A stretch of 51,435 nt of DNA from Crocinitomicaceae bacterium (GTDB taxonomy: Bacteria; Bacteroidota; Bacteroidia; Flavobacteriales_D; Crocinitomicaceae): NCBI GenBank assembly GCA_017984635.1, contig JAGNZC010000019.1:1-51435 (forward strand). The letters run 5' to 3'. Position numbers and translations under genes: made by a program. Of this stretch, positions 1-9,431 are shown in pieces. The notes under the pieces are model-generated. The model had not been told where the DNA came from, did not search any database, and saw only the letters and a program-made list of their open reading frames with translations. Within the stretch, counting starts at the first letter, position 1. Each line of letters begins with the position of its first letter.

Positions 1-251
1 AAAATAGAGATTTTTCGGGCTCTTCATTACAAGAAGTTGATTTTACAGAAGCAAATTTAGCGGGTGCTATTTTTAATGAATGTGATTTTCATAACACTGT
101 TTTTGATCGAACGAATTTAATGGGAGCTAATTTTTCTACAGCTCAAAATTACAGAATTAACCCAACCAATAATACGCTAAAAAACGCCTATTTTTCCTAT
201 CCTGGTTTGATTGGTTTATTGTCTTTATTTAATATTAAGATTGTTAAATAA
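1..251 (+). CDS. Pentapeptide-repeat protein, C-terminal part (cut by window edge)
   Basis: The reading frame is open from the first base and stops at TAA 249-251. The translated tail contains pentapeptide-repeat signatures (A/N-[L/F]-x-x pattern), for example VDFTEANLAGAIFNECDF and TNLMGANFS, followed by the non-repeat end GLIGLLSLFNIKIVK. Pentapeptide-repeat proteins fold as right-handed quadrilateral beta-helices; some protect DNA gyrase, but most have no known role. The start lies outside the window, so the length and any other domains are unknown. The family call is confident, the function is not. Confidence 0.8.
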   Translation, partial: NRDFSGSSLQEVDFTEANLAGAIFNECDFHNTVFDRTNLMGANFSTAQNYRINPTNNTLKNAYFSYPGLIGLLSLFNIKIVK

Positions 252-330
252 TCATTATTATTCTTCAATCTGAAAAATAAATTTACCACCTCAATTTTTC
301 TAATTATATTCGCATCGAAAATTTACATTT

Positions 331-1401
331 ATGTTGCAAGAAACGCTTAATATCAAGATCACAAAAGCGTCTGAATCTCGTGTTTCAGAGGTGGATTGGT
401 CAAACTTACCATTCGGGAAAATATTCTCTGATCACATGATGATTATGGAATACAAAGATGGTCAATGGCAACAACCAGAAATAATGCCTTTTGGTCCAGT
501 AGAGATTCATCCTGCAACATCAGCTGTTCATTACGGTCAATCTATTTTTGAAGGAATGAAAGCGAACCGCAGAGTAGATGGTAAAATCTCAATTTTTAGA
601 CCAGAAATGAATGCGAAGCGTTTTGCAGAATCGTGTGAGCGTATGTGTATGCCGGTCATTCCTGAAGATATGTTTGTTGAATTAGTTCGAAAATTCGTAG
701 AAGTTGAAAGTGCTTGGATTCCTGAAATGGATGGCTATTCACTATACATTCGTCCTTTTATGTTTGCAACAGACGATTTTATCGGAATTCGACCTTCTGA
801 AACGTATAAATTCATGATTTTTACTTGTCCAGTTGGATCTTACTATACTGAACCTGTTCGCGTGAAAATTGAAGAATTTTATTCGCGTGCATCTGTTGGT
901 GGAGTTGGTAGAGCAAAAACGGCTGGTAATTACGGGGCTTCTTTATTTCCGGCAATAAAAGGGCAACAAGAAGGATTTCACCAGTTGGTTTGGACGGATT
1001 CAAAAGAACACAAATACATTGAAGAATCAGGAACGATGAACATTGTTTTCATGATCAATGATACGTTAATATCTCCTTCTGAGGAATCGGATACAATTTT
1101 ACGAGGAACCACCAAACGCGCTGTTTTAGACATTGCAAGAATGTGGGGAATTCCAGTTGAAGAAAGAAAAGTTTCTGTTGAAGAGATTGTTACAGCTGCT
1201 AAAAATGGAACATTACAAGATTGTTTTGGAGCTGGAACAGCAGCAACAATTGCTCCGATTGTAAAAATCGGATTCCGTGACGAGGTGTTAGAATTGCCTG
1301 CAGAAGAGACAAGAACTGTGTCTATTAAAATTAAAAATTATTTGGACGATTTAAAAGCTGGTAAAGTGGAAGATCCATTGAATTGGTGTTTAATTGTTTG
1401 A
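331..1401 (+). CDS. ilvE: Branched-chain amino acid aminotransferase
   Basis: A 356-residue fold-type IV PLP aminotransferase that interconverts leucine, isoleucine and valine with their 2-oxo acids using glutamate/2-oxoglutarate. It belongs to the longer, eukaryote-like class II group by length and motifs: the catalytic lysine is probably K196 in GRAKTAGNYG, and the cofactor-binding EESGTMN lies near residues 231-237. The protein is cytoplasmic and complete. An imperfect -7 element (TATATTCG, 305-312) lies 18 bp before the ATG; no convincing -33 box was found. An intrinsic terminator follows at once, so the gene is probably transcribed alone. Leucine dehydrogenase, encoded at 11615, acts on the same substrates. 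Confidence 0.95.
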   Translation: MLQETLNIKITKASESRVSEVDWSNLPFGKIFSDHMMIMEYKDGQWQQPEIMPFGPVEIHPATSAVHYGQSIFEGMKANRRVDGKISIFRPEMNAKRFAESCERMCMPVIPEDMFVELVRKFVEVESAWIPEMDGYSLYIRPFMFATDDFIGIRPSETYKFMIFTCPVGSYYTEPVRVKIEEFYSRASVGGVGRAKTAGNYGASLFPAIKGQQEGFHQLVWTDSKEHKYIEESGTMNIVFMINDTLISPSEESDTILRGTTKRAVLDIARMWGIPVEERKVSVEEIVTAAKNGTLQDCFGAGTAATIAPIVKIGFRDEVLELPAEETRTVSIKIKNYLDDLKAGKVEDPLNWCLIV

Positions 1402-1419
1402 TAGAAAATAAGATTAATT

Positions 1420-1449
1420 AAAAGCCTTTCTTTTGGAAGGCTTTTTTTA
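1420..1449 (+). terminator. Intrinsic terminator of ilvE
   Basis: Arms AAAAGCCTT (1420-1428) and AAGGCTTTT (1437-1445) can extend by a U-G and a C-G pair to a TTTT loop. A run of seven T follows. It lies 18 bp after the ilvE stop. Confidence 0.9.
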
Positions 1450-1491
1450 TGGAATTTTGTCAATGAAAGCATCTATAAGTAAAACCATCAG

Positions 1492-2811
1492 ATGAAACAT
1501 TTGTTGTTCATATTATTATTCATTGGTAACGGATTCGGTTTGTTTGGACAAAAGGATTCGATTCTTGTTCGTTATCGCTTGCTTGATCAAGTGCATGATG
1601 AAGTAATTCCAAATGTTCAAGGGACGTTCGTGCTTGCTACTAAAATGATTTACAAGCAATCCAATCAAAAAGGAATCATTGCGTTGAAAGTTGCTAAATT
1701 AAATGAGATCCAAGCGGCTTTTAGTCATCCACTTTATACAACGGTTCTATTGAAGAATCCATTGAGTCGAGCAAAAGATACGCTAGATATTGTTGTGAAA
1801 ATGGAACCGAATAAAGTTACCGATTTGAAGTCAATAACGGTGAAACCTCTTGGAACTCCTTATACCGTTTATGGTTCTAATGTATTGAATATAGCTGATT
1901 TTGAAATTTTAAAGGATGGACAATTGGTATTATTGGCATATAAAAAACAATTAAAAAAGGGAAGCGAACTGTTACTCTATGATGGACAAGAAGTGATCAA
2001 CTCATTTCAAGTGCCAGAAATCGCGGAAGAATTAATACACGATTTTAGAGGGAATACACACATTGTTTGTAAAGAACATGTGTATGGCTTACAAATCGAA
2101 CCATCAAAAATTGGAATCGCAACGCTTGATAAAGGTTATTTCTACACGTATATCGCTCCAATTATTGATTCTTCTAAAGCACAATTGATTTTTTCTAATT
2201 TTAGTAAAGATTATCCAGCGTTTAATTATTTATCGTACGATCAACGTGATTCTGCATATGCAAAGATTTTACACATCGAAGATACGTTTATGATGGAATT
2301 GTATCGCTCTGAATACAAATGGATGGATACACGAACGAAATTATGGGCAAGACAACAAGAATTTGAAACGGGAGTGGACGCTGAAGTTATCATTGGGGCT
2401 AATTATTTTACACAATCAATTTACTATAAAGAATTGTATGCTCCCTTGTTTGAAAAAAACGATACACTTTTCATATTTGATTATTACAAAGATTTCTTAT
2501 TCAGAGCGGATGCAAAAGGGAATAAGTTAGATAGCATAGCGATTTTTCATCATTACCAGCCAAAATCTTCAGGATGGAAAAAACACTTAATACAGGATCA
2601 ATTAACGGGAAGTATTTTTGCTCATTTTGAACTAGATGGTTATTCTTACCTAGGGAAAATTGACCTTCAAACAGGAAAGATTGAATCTAAAGTGAAATTA
2701 GCATATAAATACGTTGAAAAAATTGCTATTTACAATAATGAAGTATATTTCATTTACCGCCCTTTTGAATCGTTACAAAATAAATATTTGTACAAGCAAG
2801 CGATGTATTAA
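1492..2811 (+). CDS. Secreted protein of unknown function with N-terminal CarboxypepD_reg-like domain
   Basis: A 439-residue protein with a signal peptide (MKHLLFILLFIGNGFGLFGQ) and a likely cut after FGQ. Residues about 24-120 resemble the carboxypeptidase-regulatory-like beta-sandwich that starts many Bacteroidota surface proteins. The rest is rich in short beta-type segments with recurring aromatic and Gly/Asp turns (LLLYDGQEV, LFIFDYYKDFLF, EVYFIYRPF), which suggests a beta-propeller or similar sheet; this is inference. No catalytic motif is recognised. It converges on the minus-strand nuclease gene with only 14 bp between stops and no clear terminator, so the two transcripts probably overlap. 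Confidence 0.75.
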   Translation: MKHLLFILLFIGNGFGLFGQKDSILVRYRLLDQVHDEVIPNVQGTFVLATKMIYKQSNQKGIIALKVAKLNEIQAAFSHPLYTTVLLKNPLSRAKDTLDIVVKMEPNKVTDLKSITVKPLGTPYTVYGSNVLNIADFEILKDGQLVLLAYKKQLKKGSELLLYDGQEVINSFQVPEIAEELIHDFRGNTHIVCKEHVYGLQIEPSKIGIATLDKGYFYTYIAPIIDSSKAQLIFSNFSKDYPAFNYLSYDQRDSAYAKILHIEDTFMMELYRSEYKWMDTRTKLWARQQEFETGVDAEVIIGANYFTQSIYYKELYAPLFEKNDTLFIFDYYKDFLFRADAKGNKLDSIAIFHHYQPKSSGWKKHLIQDQLTGSIFAHFELDGYSYLGKIDLQTGKIESKVKLAYKYVEKIAIYNNEVYFIYRPFESLQNKYLYKQAMY

Positions 2812-2825
2812 AACAAACGCTAGAA

Positions 2826-3773
2826 TTAGTATTTTAGACTAATCGAAACGGGTAGATGATCGGAATATCCTCCGATGTATTTCGATCCACCAAATGTTCT
2901 GAATGGTACAATTTGTCCTTTGTAGGTTTGTAATAAATAGTCAAAAGAATAGATTTTCCCAGAAGAAGGAACAACTTTTAATCCTTTTTTTCCTTGAAAA
3001 CCATTTGAAACAAAAATGTGGTCCATCACATGCCATTGATCCTTGTAATTGTGCGTGCCACCAAATTTACCGGAAGCTGGAACAATCATTGGTATCAATT
3101 TCTCCTGAATAAGTTGCGGAGCTTTATCAGCTGGATAATCATTCAAATCTCCCATGAAGACAATTTTAGCATCTTTGTTAAGGGTTAAAATCGAATCGAT
3201 AAAGTGTCTTGCATTTTGCGCTGCTGTTACACGTAAAATCTCACTTTCGTCTTGTCCACTTCTTCTACTTGGCCAATGATTTACGAAAGCATAAATCACG
3301 TCTTTTTTTGTAGTGAATTTCCCCCAAACTATATCGCGCGTAGAAGGTGCTGTTTGACCTGGTAATGTAAAACGAATATTGCCACTTGCTGCTAGTTTTA
3401 ATCGAAGGCTATCGTAAATTAAAGCAACATCAATTCCACGTGCATCAGGACTTTCATAATGTACCAAACCAAAAGTTTTAACAGTTGTTTTTTGTAGTAC
3501 ATTTCTAATCACACCTGCATTTTCAATTTCACACAAACCAATAATTAAAGGTTGTTCAAGTTCATTAATAACTTGGGCAACATGCGATGTTTTCTCATTG
3601 AATTTTGCTGTATTCCAATTCGATTTTGAAGTAGGTAAAAATTCCGCATCGTCATTGTTTCCATCAATGGTATCAAAAAGATTTTCAACATTGTAAAATG
3701 CGATAGTACTTGTTTTTTGAGCAAAGATACTTGTTGAAATTAGAAGTGCAGCTAGTGTAAAAAAGTGTTTCAT
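2826..3773 (-). CDS. Secreted endonuclease/exonuclease/phosphatase (EEP) family protein
   Basis: A 315-residue metal-dependent phosphoesterase with a signal peptide (cut near FAQ-K20). The EEP core motifs are all present: FYNVENLFDT (26-35), CEIEN with the metal-binding Glu (81-85), VNHWPSR (164-170), GDLNDYP with the Asp/Asn pair (208-214) and the terminal SDHLPV (304-309). The family includes DNase I-like nucleases and lipid phosphatases; the substrate cannot be told from sequence. It acts in the periplasm or outside the cell. It is the last gene of the parA-led minus-strand run, starting 4 bp after the WbqC-family gene ends. Confidence 0.9.
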   Translation of the reverse strand: MKHFFTLAALLISTSIFAQKTSTIAFYNVENLFDTIDGNNDDAEFLPTSKSNWNTAKFNEKTSHVAQVINELEQPLIIGLCEIENAGVIRNVLQKTTVKTFGLVHYESPDARGIDVALIYDSLRLKLAASGNIRFTLPGQTAPSTRDIVWGKFTTKKDVIYAFVNHWPSRRSGQDESEILRVTAAQNARHFIDSILTLNKDAKIVFMGDLNDYPADKAPQLIQEKLIPMIVPASGKFGGTHNYKDQWHVMDHIFVSNGFQGKKGLKVVPSSGKIYSFDYLLQTYKGQIVPFRTFGGSKYIGGYSDHLPVSISLKY

Positions 3774-3777
3774 CGTT

Positions 3778-4374
3778 TTATTTTTTTAGGAGCCAATTTC
3801 GTCCCATTGGACCTTCGTTGAAGATCAGATCAAGAATTGACAAGTTGGGAATAAATTCATTGGTTGGATTAAATACTTGAATATACGATTTAAATGGACC
3901 TTTGTATTCAAAATCGGAAAATCTTAAATCACATTTATCGTTCCCTTGATAATAAGTTGTTGTAAAATTAATTTGATTTTCTAAAGAAAGCCATTCCATG
4001 ATTTTATAAGTGCAATTTAATGTGTATTGCAATAAATTTGTTTCTTTCTGATAAATCAATTCTTCTACTTCCATTCCGTAATAATCAAAGTATGGAGCAG
4101 AGGAGTAGGCCGTTTCTATGGATTTCCACATTTTTTTTCGCCAATCGATGTCGTGGGCAATGGAAACTTCGTCAAAAAGTGTTTTTGAACCGTTTTTTCG
4201 CACAACAGGAATGGGTAATTGCTGAATTCCATTGGGAGAAAGTATGTCACATCGCGAAGAAATAGATCCTTTGTTGAAATGAGATTTTGTTTCAATTAAT
4301 AGTGTTTCAGCATTAGCGAGTACTTGAAAGTAACCACAACTTCCGAAAAAACTAATTGGAACAACTGTTTCCAT
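3778..4374 (-). CDS. WbqC-like family protein
   Basis: A 198-residue cytoplasmic protein matching the WbqC-like family, shown by the N-terminal pattern PISFFGSCGYFQVL, LLIETKSHFNKGS and RCDILSPNGIQQLPIPVV and by DWRKKMWKSIETAYSSAPYF. Members are often found near surface-polysaccharide genes, but their biochemical role is unclear. In Bacteroidota the gene recurrently follows lepB, as here. The ATG shares one base with the lepB stop (TAATG), indicating translational coupling. Confidence 0.85.
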   Translation of the reverse strand: METVVPISFFGSCGYFQVLANAETLLIETKSHFNKGSISSRCDILSPNGIQQLPIPVVRKNGSKTLFDEVSIAHDIDWRKKMWKSIETAYSSAPYFDYYGMEVEELIYQKETNLLQYTLNCTYKIMEWLSLENQINFTTTYYQGNDKCDLRFSDFEYKGPFKSYIQVFNPTNEFIPNLSILDLIFNEGPMGRNWLLKK

Positions 4375-6251
4375 TAATGAATCAATTTGAAAACTCTATC
4401 CCAACGTGTTCCAATTGCTGGATCAATACTACTTGAGAACCAAACCAATGAAGCTTTACCAACTACGTGATCTTCAGGTACAAATCCCCAAATTCTTGAA
4501 TCTGCAGAATTATAACGGTTGTCACCCATTAACCAATAGTAGTTCATGGCAAAGGTATAAGATGTTGCTTTTTGACCGTCGATAAAAATACCGTTTTTGG
4601 TTTCTTTCAACGAGTGTCCTTCATAGGCTGTAATGATTCGTCTAAACCAAGCTATGTTTTTCGAAGAAATACTAATTTTTTGTCCTTTGTATGGAATTTG
4701 AAATTTCGTAAAGTCAGTAATTGTATTGTTTACATACAAATCCTTCGGAAATTGTCCCAAGTTGTTTAATAAATCAGCTGCTGTTGGTTGGTAATCTTTA
4801 ACATCTGCATATTGTTCTTGAATAACTAAATTGAATTTCACGCCCGGATTATCCGCTTTCAATGCTTTTAATTGATTCTTTGTTAAATTCAAGACATATG
4901 TTTTACCACCATCTTGTGTGTAGTAGTCATTACGACTGTCTTCCAAATTGTATTTCTCACGCATCAATGTTGAAGAACGAGGAACAAAATTTTCAGCAGT
5001 ATATTGTAAGTTTTGAAACTCTGAAACAAATGCAGGTTTGTTGTTAACGTATAAGATTGATTTTTTGATTTCTAACCAATCACCTGGGATTCCAACGCAT
5101 CGTTTAATGTAATTTTCACGTTTGTCTACTGGACGATACACCAAACCATAATGTTGGATTGTTTGTCCATTTTGATGTGCTATTTTTTCTTCTGCCAACA
5201 TTTTACGCGCTTTATTCTTGTATGAATCTAGCTGTTCTACTAGCGTTTGATTCAAATAAAGGTTGCATAAACTATCAACACTTGCAATATTTCCATTTGC
5301 TTTTGTTAAACTATCTGTATAATAAGTTTTTGCAATTGAATATTTATTACTTATCTCAGGATCTTGTTGAAACAACATAAATGCTTCATTGTTAACAATA
5401 CCATGGTAATCGTGTCCCATCAAACCATCAGGCATGCGAGGATCGTAAACTGCGGTATCTCCAGAAGGATAATTGAATACAACTACATCGTTTCTATTTA
5501 CTTTTGTGAAACCGGGTAATCTAAAATAACTTCCCGTTTCAATTGGAGCGTAGGATTTAATGTTTACAAACGGAACAGTATTGTGAAACAAAGGAAATGA
5601 GAAAGGAGTAACAGGTACTTTTGGTCCGTAAGCTAATTTATTCACAAACAAAAAGTCACCCACCAATAATGTTTTTTCCATCGATCCCGTTGGTATTTTA
5701 AATGGTTCAAAAACATAAGTACGAATGATACTCGCTGCTACCAATGCAAATAAAATAGAATCACCCCATTCTTTTACTTTTGATTTATCTCCTGGTTTTT
5801 CACGTTTTAAAGCGTTAAAAATAAAAGCAATAATATGTCCAACTATAGGTAAAGACAATGCTAACACTAAATGATCACCTTGTTTTCTAGTTTCTGTTTC
5901 ACGACTATTGGCCCAATTCGTTTCTGGAAGCATTGAGTCTTCGTTTTTAGCAATTTTAGCAAACAACAAATACGGGAAAAAGATGCCTTGAAAAGTATCC
6001 GCTAATGAATAATAGCCAAATCTTCGAATGTAAGAAACATTCAACACAGCCCACATGACAATATGAACACCAGGAAATAACAATAGAAATGCCCAAAAAG
6101 GTTTTTTACAAGCTATTTTAAATGCGATAAAGTAATTTAATCCTGGTATTAAAGCATACCAAGAAGCATAACCTGCTTTTTTAAAACTTAAAAACCATTG
6201 TGCTAAATAGGGGTGAACCAATAAAATTAAGTAGAAATAAAATACATTCAT
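4374..6251 (-). CDS. lepB: Signal peptidase I (Bacteroidota long form)
   Basis: A 625-residue S26 peptidase that removes signal peptides from Sec/Tat-exported proteins at the inner membrane. The N-terminus (about 1-155) has several hydrophobic segments (near 1-20, 52-73, 128-148) and resembles DUF5684. A further membrane anchor (about 165-182) precedes the catalytic serine S190 in PTGSMEKTLLVGDF. The general-base lysine is K383 in NYIKRCVGIPGDWLEI, and the C-terminal box is GDNRYNSADSRIWGFV. About 190 residues separate Ser and Lys, far more than in E. coli LepB; such insertions are usual in this phylum. It lies 3 bp after dapB and overlaps the WbqC gene by one base. Confidence 0.95.
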   Translation of the reverse strand: MNVFYFYLILLVHPYLAQWFLSFKKAGYASWYALIPGLNYFIAFKIACKKPFWAFLLLFPGVHIVMWAVLNVSYIRRFGYYSLADTFQGIFFPYLLFAKIAKNEDSMLPETNWANSRETETRKQGDHLVLALSLPIVGHIIAFIFNALKREKPGDKSKVKEWGDSILFALVAASIIRTYVFEPFKIPTGSMEKTLLVGDFLFVNKLAYGPKVPVTPFSFPLFHNTVPFVNIKSYAPIETGSYFRLPGFTKVNRNDVVVFNYPSGDTAVYDPRMPDGLMGHDYHGIVNNEAFMLFQQDPEISNKYSIAKTYYTDSLTKANGNIASVDSLCNLYLNQTLVEQLDSYKNKARKMLAEEKIAHQNGQTIQHYGLVYRPVDKRENYIKRCVGIPGDWLEIKKSILYVNNKPAFVSEFQNLQYTAENFVPRSSTLMREKYNLEDSRNDYYTQDGGKTYVLNLTKNQLKALKADNPGVKFNLVIQEQYADVKDYQPTAADLLNNLGQFPKDLYVNNTITDFTKFQIPYKGQKISISSKNIAWFRRIITAYEGHSLKETKNGIFIDGQKATSYTFAMNYYWLMGDNRYNSADSRIWGFVPEDHVVGKASLVWFSSSIDPAIGTRWDRVFKLIH

Positions 6252-6254
6252 TTT

Positions 6255-6977
6255 TTAAAAATTTAAAACATCATTCATGGTAAAAACACCTTTTTTCTTT
6301 TGCAACCATTCTGCAGCAATGACAGCACCCAGTGCAAATCCTTTTCGCGAATGTGCTTCGTGAGAAATCGTTAATGTATCTACTTCTGAAGTATAGTGAA
6401 TAGTGTGAGTTCCCGGAACATCTGGCTTTCGGAAGGAGGTAATCCCAAGCTGACTCTCAGTTGTATAAGGATTTTTCTCTTCACCTAAAACCCACGATGA
6501 ATAGTCGGAATTGTTTTCCATGATTCCATGAGCCAAGGTAATCGCCGTTCCACTCGGTGCATCTAATTTTTGCAAGTGATGAATTTCTTCCATCGCTGCC
6601 GTATAATCGATTTTTCCTTGCATCAATTGAGCTAATTTTTTATTCAATTCAAAGAAAATATTTACTCCAATACTGAAATTAGAAGCATATAACAATGTTC
6701 CGTTTTTAGCAAGTGTTTGTTCTTTTATGGCTTCAAAGTGCGCTTGCCAAGCTGTTGTCCCAACAACAATTGGAATAGAGCTATTTAAGCAATAACTAAT
6801 GTGGTCAATCACTTTATCAGGACGACTAAATTCAATCGCAACATCTGCTTCGTGTACTTCACTTGATTCAATTGGATGTTGAGAATTGATTTTTGCGATG
6901 ATGGTATGTCCACGTTCTAGGGCAATTGCTTCAATTGCTTTCCCCATTTTTCCGTATCCAATTAGTGCTATCTTCAT
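6255..6977 (-). CDS. dapB: 4-hydroxy-tetrahydrodipicolinate reductase
   Basis: NAD(P)H-dependent reductase of the lysine/diaminopimelate pathway. The ATG at 6977 is chosen because it gives MKIALIGYGKMGK, the nucleotide-binding start of the family; an in-frame upstream extension of 13 residues has no homologous character. From there the protein is 240 residues, the usual short Bacteroidota form. Further motifs are FSIGVNIFF and EIHHLQKLDAPSGTA, the latter holding the catalytic His pair and Lys. It is cytoplasmic, sits between DUF5683 and lepB with gaps of a few bases, and supplies meso-DAP for peptidoglycan together with dapF at 19495. Confidence 0.95.
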   Translation of the reverse strand: MKIALIGYGKMGKAIEAIALERGHTIIAKINSQHPIESSEVHEADVAIEFSRPDKVIDHISYCLNSSIPIVVGTTAWQAHFEAIKEQTLAKNGTLLYASNFSIGVNIFFELNKKLAQLMQGKIDYTAAMEEIHHLQKLDAPSGTAITLAHGIMENNSDYSSWVLGEEKNPYTTESQLGITSFRKPDVPGTHTIHYTSEVDTLTISHEAHSRKGFALGAVIAAEWLQKKKGVFTMNDVLNF

Positions 6978-7022
6978 CTTTGTAAGCAAATATAAGTGAT
7001 TCGAATGCGTTAACAATAAAAA

Positions 7023-7571
7023 TTAACGAATTTTAAAATTAAATTTTAATCCATATGCATTTGTCCCGAAATAGGCTGGTTCAACATGCATACTTAAGTC
7101 TTTGGAAAAATCAAAATGAACAAAACTTGCTTCAATGTTGGCATCAATTACTTGTAATGCATAAACAAGTCCAATTCCTAAAATTGATAAATCACGGCGC
7201 CCTGCATATTGATCTTGTAACAGAATAATAGAATAATCATCATATAGGGCCCATTGTGAATCTAAATCTCCACCATTTTGTCGGTTGTAGAATTCAGTTT
7301 TTAAACCGTTTTGAATAGCTTGATTTTGAATTAAATAGTAAGTTGTTAGTCCTAATCCAGCATAAATAAGCGGTACTTTCCAATACGCTTTCTTTCTGCC
7401 TTTTGGCATCGCAATGTGGTTATAAACTTGACCAGCACCTGGAATTATAGCAGATAAAATGGTCGCTTTTTTTGCAGAATGTACTTTTACAGAATCTGTC
7501 TTAAAAGCAGTTGACTGCGAAAAAGTTATAATGCTTATACTGCAACAAATAAGTAAAAATACGAAGCGCAT
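7023..7571 (-). CDS. DUF5683 domain membrane protein
   Basis: A 182-residue protein with a signal peptide (cut near FSQ) and the DUF5683 hallmark SAIIPGAGQVYN followed by KKAYWKVPLIYAGLGLTTYYLI, a hydrophobic stretch (about 65-85). A second hydrophobic part lies near 125-140. It is probably an envelope protein. Its role is unknown, but in Bacteroidota it recurs exactly here, between parB and dapB. The ATG overlaps the parB stop by one base. Confidence 0.85.
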   Translation of the reverse strand: MRFVFLLICCSISIITFSQSTAFKTDSVKVHSAKKATILSAIIPGAGQVYNHIAMPKGRKKAYWKVPLIYAGLGLTTYYLIQNQAIQNGLKTEFYNRQNGGDLDSQWALYDDYSIILLQDQYAGRRDLSILGIGLVYALQVIDANIEASFVHFDFSKDLSMHVEPAYFGTNAYGLKFNFKIR

Positions 7572-8479
7572 TAGTTATTTAATAATTCAATGATTCTGTT
7601 TAAGTCAACTTCTGAATTAAAATTAACAATGATTTTACCAGTACCCGTTGGTGATTTTTTAATTTCAATCTTTGTAGCTAATTTGTCACTCAAATGGTGT
7701 TGAAAAACTTCTTGGTTTCTTTCAATTTTAGGTTTAATTGCCGCAGATGTTGATTTATTGGATGCTGTTCTTGGTTCAACATACCCTTGACGAATCAATT
7801 GTTCAGCATCTCTAACTGATAAACCATCTTCAAGAATTCGGTTAAAAATAGCCAATTGTAATGCTTCATCATTTGCGGCAACTAATGCTCGTGCATGTCC
7901 CATTGATAAAACATTGTCACGCACACTAGCTTGTATATCTGCTGGTAATTTTAAAAGGCGTAAATGGTTAGAAATACTTGGACGAGATTTAGCAATTTTT
8001 TGTGCCAATTGATCTTGTGTCAAATTACATTCTTCCAATAAACGAGCATAAGATAAAGCTACTTCAATAGCATTTAAATCTTCACGTTGAATGTTTTCAA
8101 CCAGAGCCATTTCTAACATGGTTTGATCGTTTGCCACGCGTATATAAGCTGGGACCTCTGTTAAACCTGCTAACTGAGATGCTCTAAATCGTCGCTCGCC
8201 AGAAATCAATTGGTATTTATCTCTTCCAAGTTTACGCACTGTAAGTGGTTGGATAATTCCATGAATGGCAATCGATTTACTTAAATCTTCTAATGCAACT
8301 TTTTCAAAATTTGTTCTTGGATTAAATGGATTTGCTTCAATACTTGAAATTGGCAAAAGAGAAACGGAACCAACACCTCCATCTGTTGAAGATTTTGAAG
8401 TAATATCTGTACCAGCATTTTCTAACAAGGCACTCAATCCTTTTCCAAGTGCAGAACGTTTGTTTTGATTAGAGCTCAT
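7571..8479 (-). CDS. parB: Chromosome-partitioning protein ParB
   Basis: A 302-residue ParB/Spo0J protein that binds parS, slides along DNA in a CTP-dependent way and works with ParA to segregate the origin region. The CTP-binding/ParB core covers about 40-130, with ISSIEANPFNPR and SGERRFRA (the conserved GERR box). A helix-turn-helix region follows (LTQDQLAQKIAKSRPSISNH), and a C-terminal dimerisation segment closes the protein. The ATG at 8479 is preferred over an in-frame TTG four codons upstream. It overlaps the 3' end of parA by 11 bp. Confidence 0.95.
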   Translation of the reverse strand: MSSNQNKRSALGKGLSALLENAGTDITSKSSTDGGVGSVSLLPISSIEANPFNPRTNFEKVALEDLSKSIAIHGIIQPLTVRKLGRDKYQLISGERRFRASQLAGLTEVPAYIRVANDQTMLEMALVENIQREDLNAIEVALSYARLLEECNLTQDQLAQKIAKSRPSISNHLRLLKLPADIQASVRDNVLSMGHARALVAANDEALQLAIFNRILEDGLSVRDAEQLIRQGYVEPRTASNKSTSAAIKPKIERNQEVFQHHLSDKLATKIEIKKSPTGTGKIIVNFNSEVDLNRIIELLNN

Positions 8480-9281
8480 CGTGTAATTCAATTGTTTTAT
8501 CGTTGTTATCTATTTTTGTTAAGTTATTACGTTGTAAAACTTCACGTACAAAGTTTAAGTAATTGATTGATCCTTTACTTGAAGCATCGTGCATTACAAT
8601 TGTCTCACCAAAACTTGGCGATTCTGCCAATTTTGTGTTTCTATGAATTACGGTGTCGAAAACAAGTTCTTGGAAATGCGTTTTTACTTCGTCAACTACT
8701 TGATTGGCAAGGCGCAAACGAGTATCGTATAACGTTAACAATATTCCTTCAATTTCTAAATCTGTGTTTAATCTACCTTGTACAATTTTTATTGTGTTGA
8801 GCAATTTTCCTAATCCTTCTAAAGCATAGTATTCACATTGAACAGGGATAATAACTGAATTTGCTGCAGTTAATGCATTTACAGTAATTAATCCAAGTGA
8901 AGGTGAACAATCGATAATAATAAAATCGTAATTATCTTCAATTTTATTAAGTGCCAAACGAAGCATTTGTTCTCGATTGGGTAAATTAATCATTTCTAAT
9001 TCAGCTCCAACCAAGTCAATGTGAGAGGGTAAAATATCTAAATTAGGATTGCTTGTTTTTAAGATTAAATCAGATGGATTAACATCATTAATTAAACAAT
9101 CATAAATATTACGTGTGTTGTTTGGGTCAAACCCAACTCCAGATGTTGCATTTGCTTGAGGGTCTGCATCGACTAAAAGTGTTTTGTATTCTAAAACGCC
9201 TAAACAACCAGCCATATTTACAGCTGTTGTTGTTTTGCCAACGCCTCCTTTTTGATTTGCTATTGCAATTATCTTTGCCAT
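8469..9281 (-). CDS. parA: Chromosome-partitioning ATPase ParA (Soj)
   Basis: A 270-residue Walker-type ATPase with the deviant P-loop KGGVGKTT (11-18), the A' motif LVDADPQANAT and the Walker B-like IIIDCSPSLG. It acts on the nucleoid with ParB. It is the first gene of the minus-strand run reaching to 2826. Upstream (9282-9431) a partial -7 element, TACTTTTA on the minus strand, is visible, but no clear -33 box. The location suggests, but does not prove, an origin-proximal position. Confidence 0.96.
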   Translation of the reverse strand: MAKIIAIANQKGGVGKTTTAVNMAGCLGVLEYKTLLVDADPQANATSGVGFDPNNTRNIYDCLINDVNPSDLILKTSNPNLDILPSHIDLVGAELEMINLPNREQMLRLALNKIEDNYDFIIIDCSPSLGLITVNALTAANSVIIPVQCEYYALEGLGKLLNTIKIVQGRLNTDLEIEGILLTLYDTRLRLANQVVDEVKTHFQELVFDTVIHRNTKLAESPSFGETIVMHDASSKGSINYLNFVREVLQRNNLTKIDNNDKTIELHDEL

Positions 9282-9431
9282 TCTAATTTATTTTGAATGT
9301 TAAAAGTACGAATTTGTATCAGAATAACGCTATTAATTCCTTGAAACTATTAAACAAGAATATGTTAAAACAAGCTAAGTAATTGAATAGCATGAAAAGA
9401 TTGCTGTTTTTTTATTGGAACGAATTACTAT

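Noticed and set aside
8480..8491. Longer ParB with four extra residues
   Set aside because: The upstream start would be TTG; the ATG at 8479 gives the usual N-terminus.
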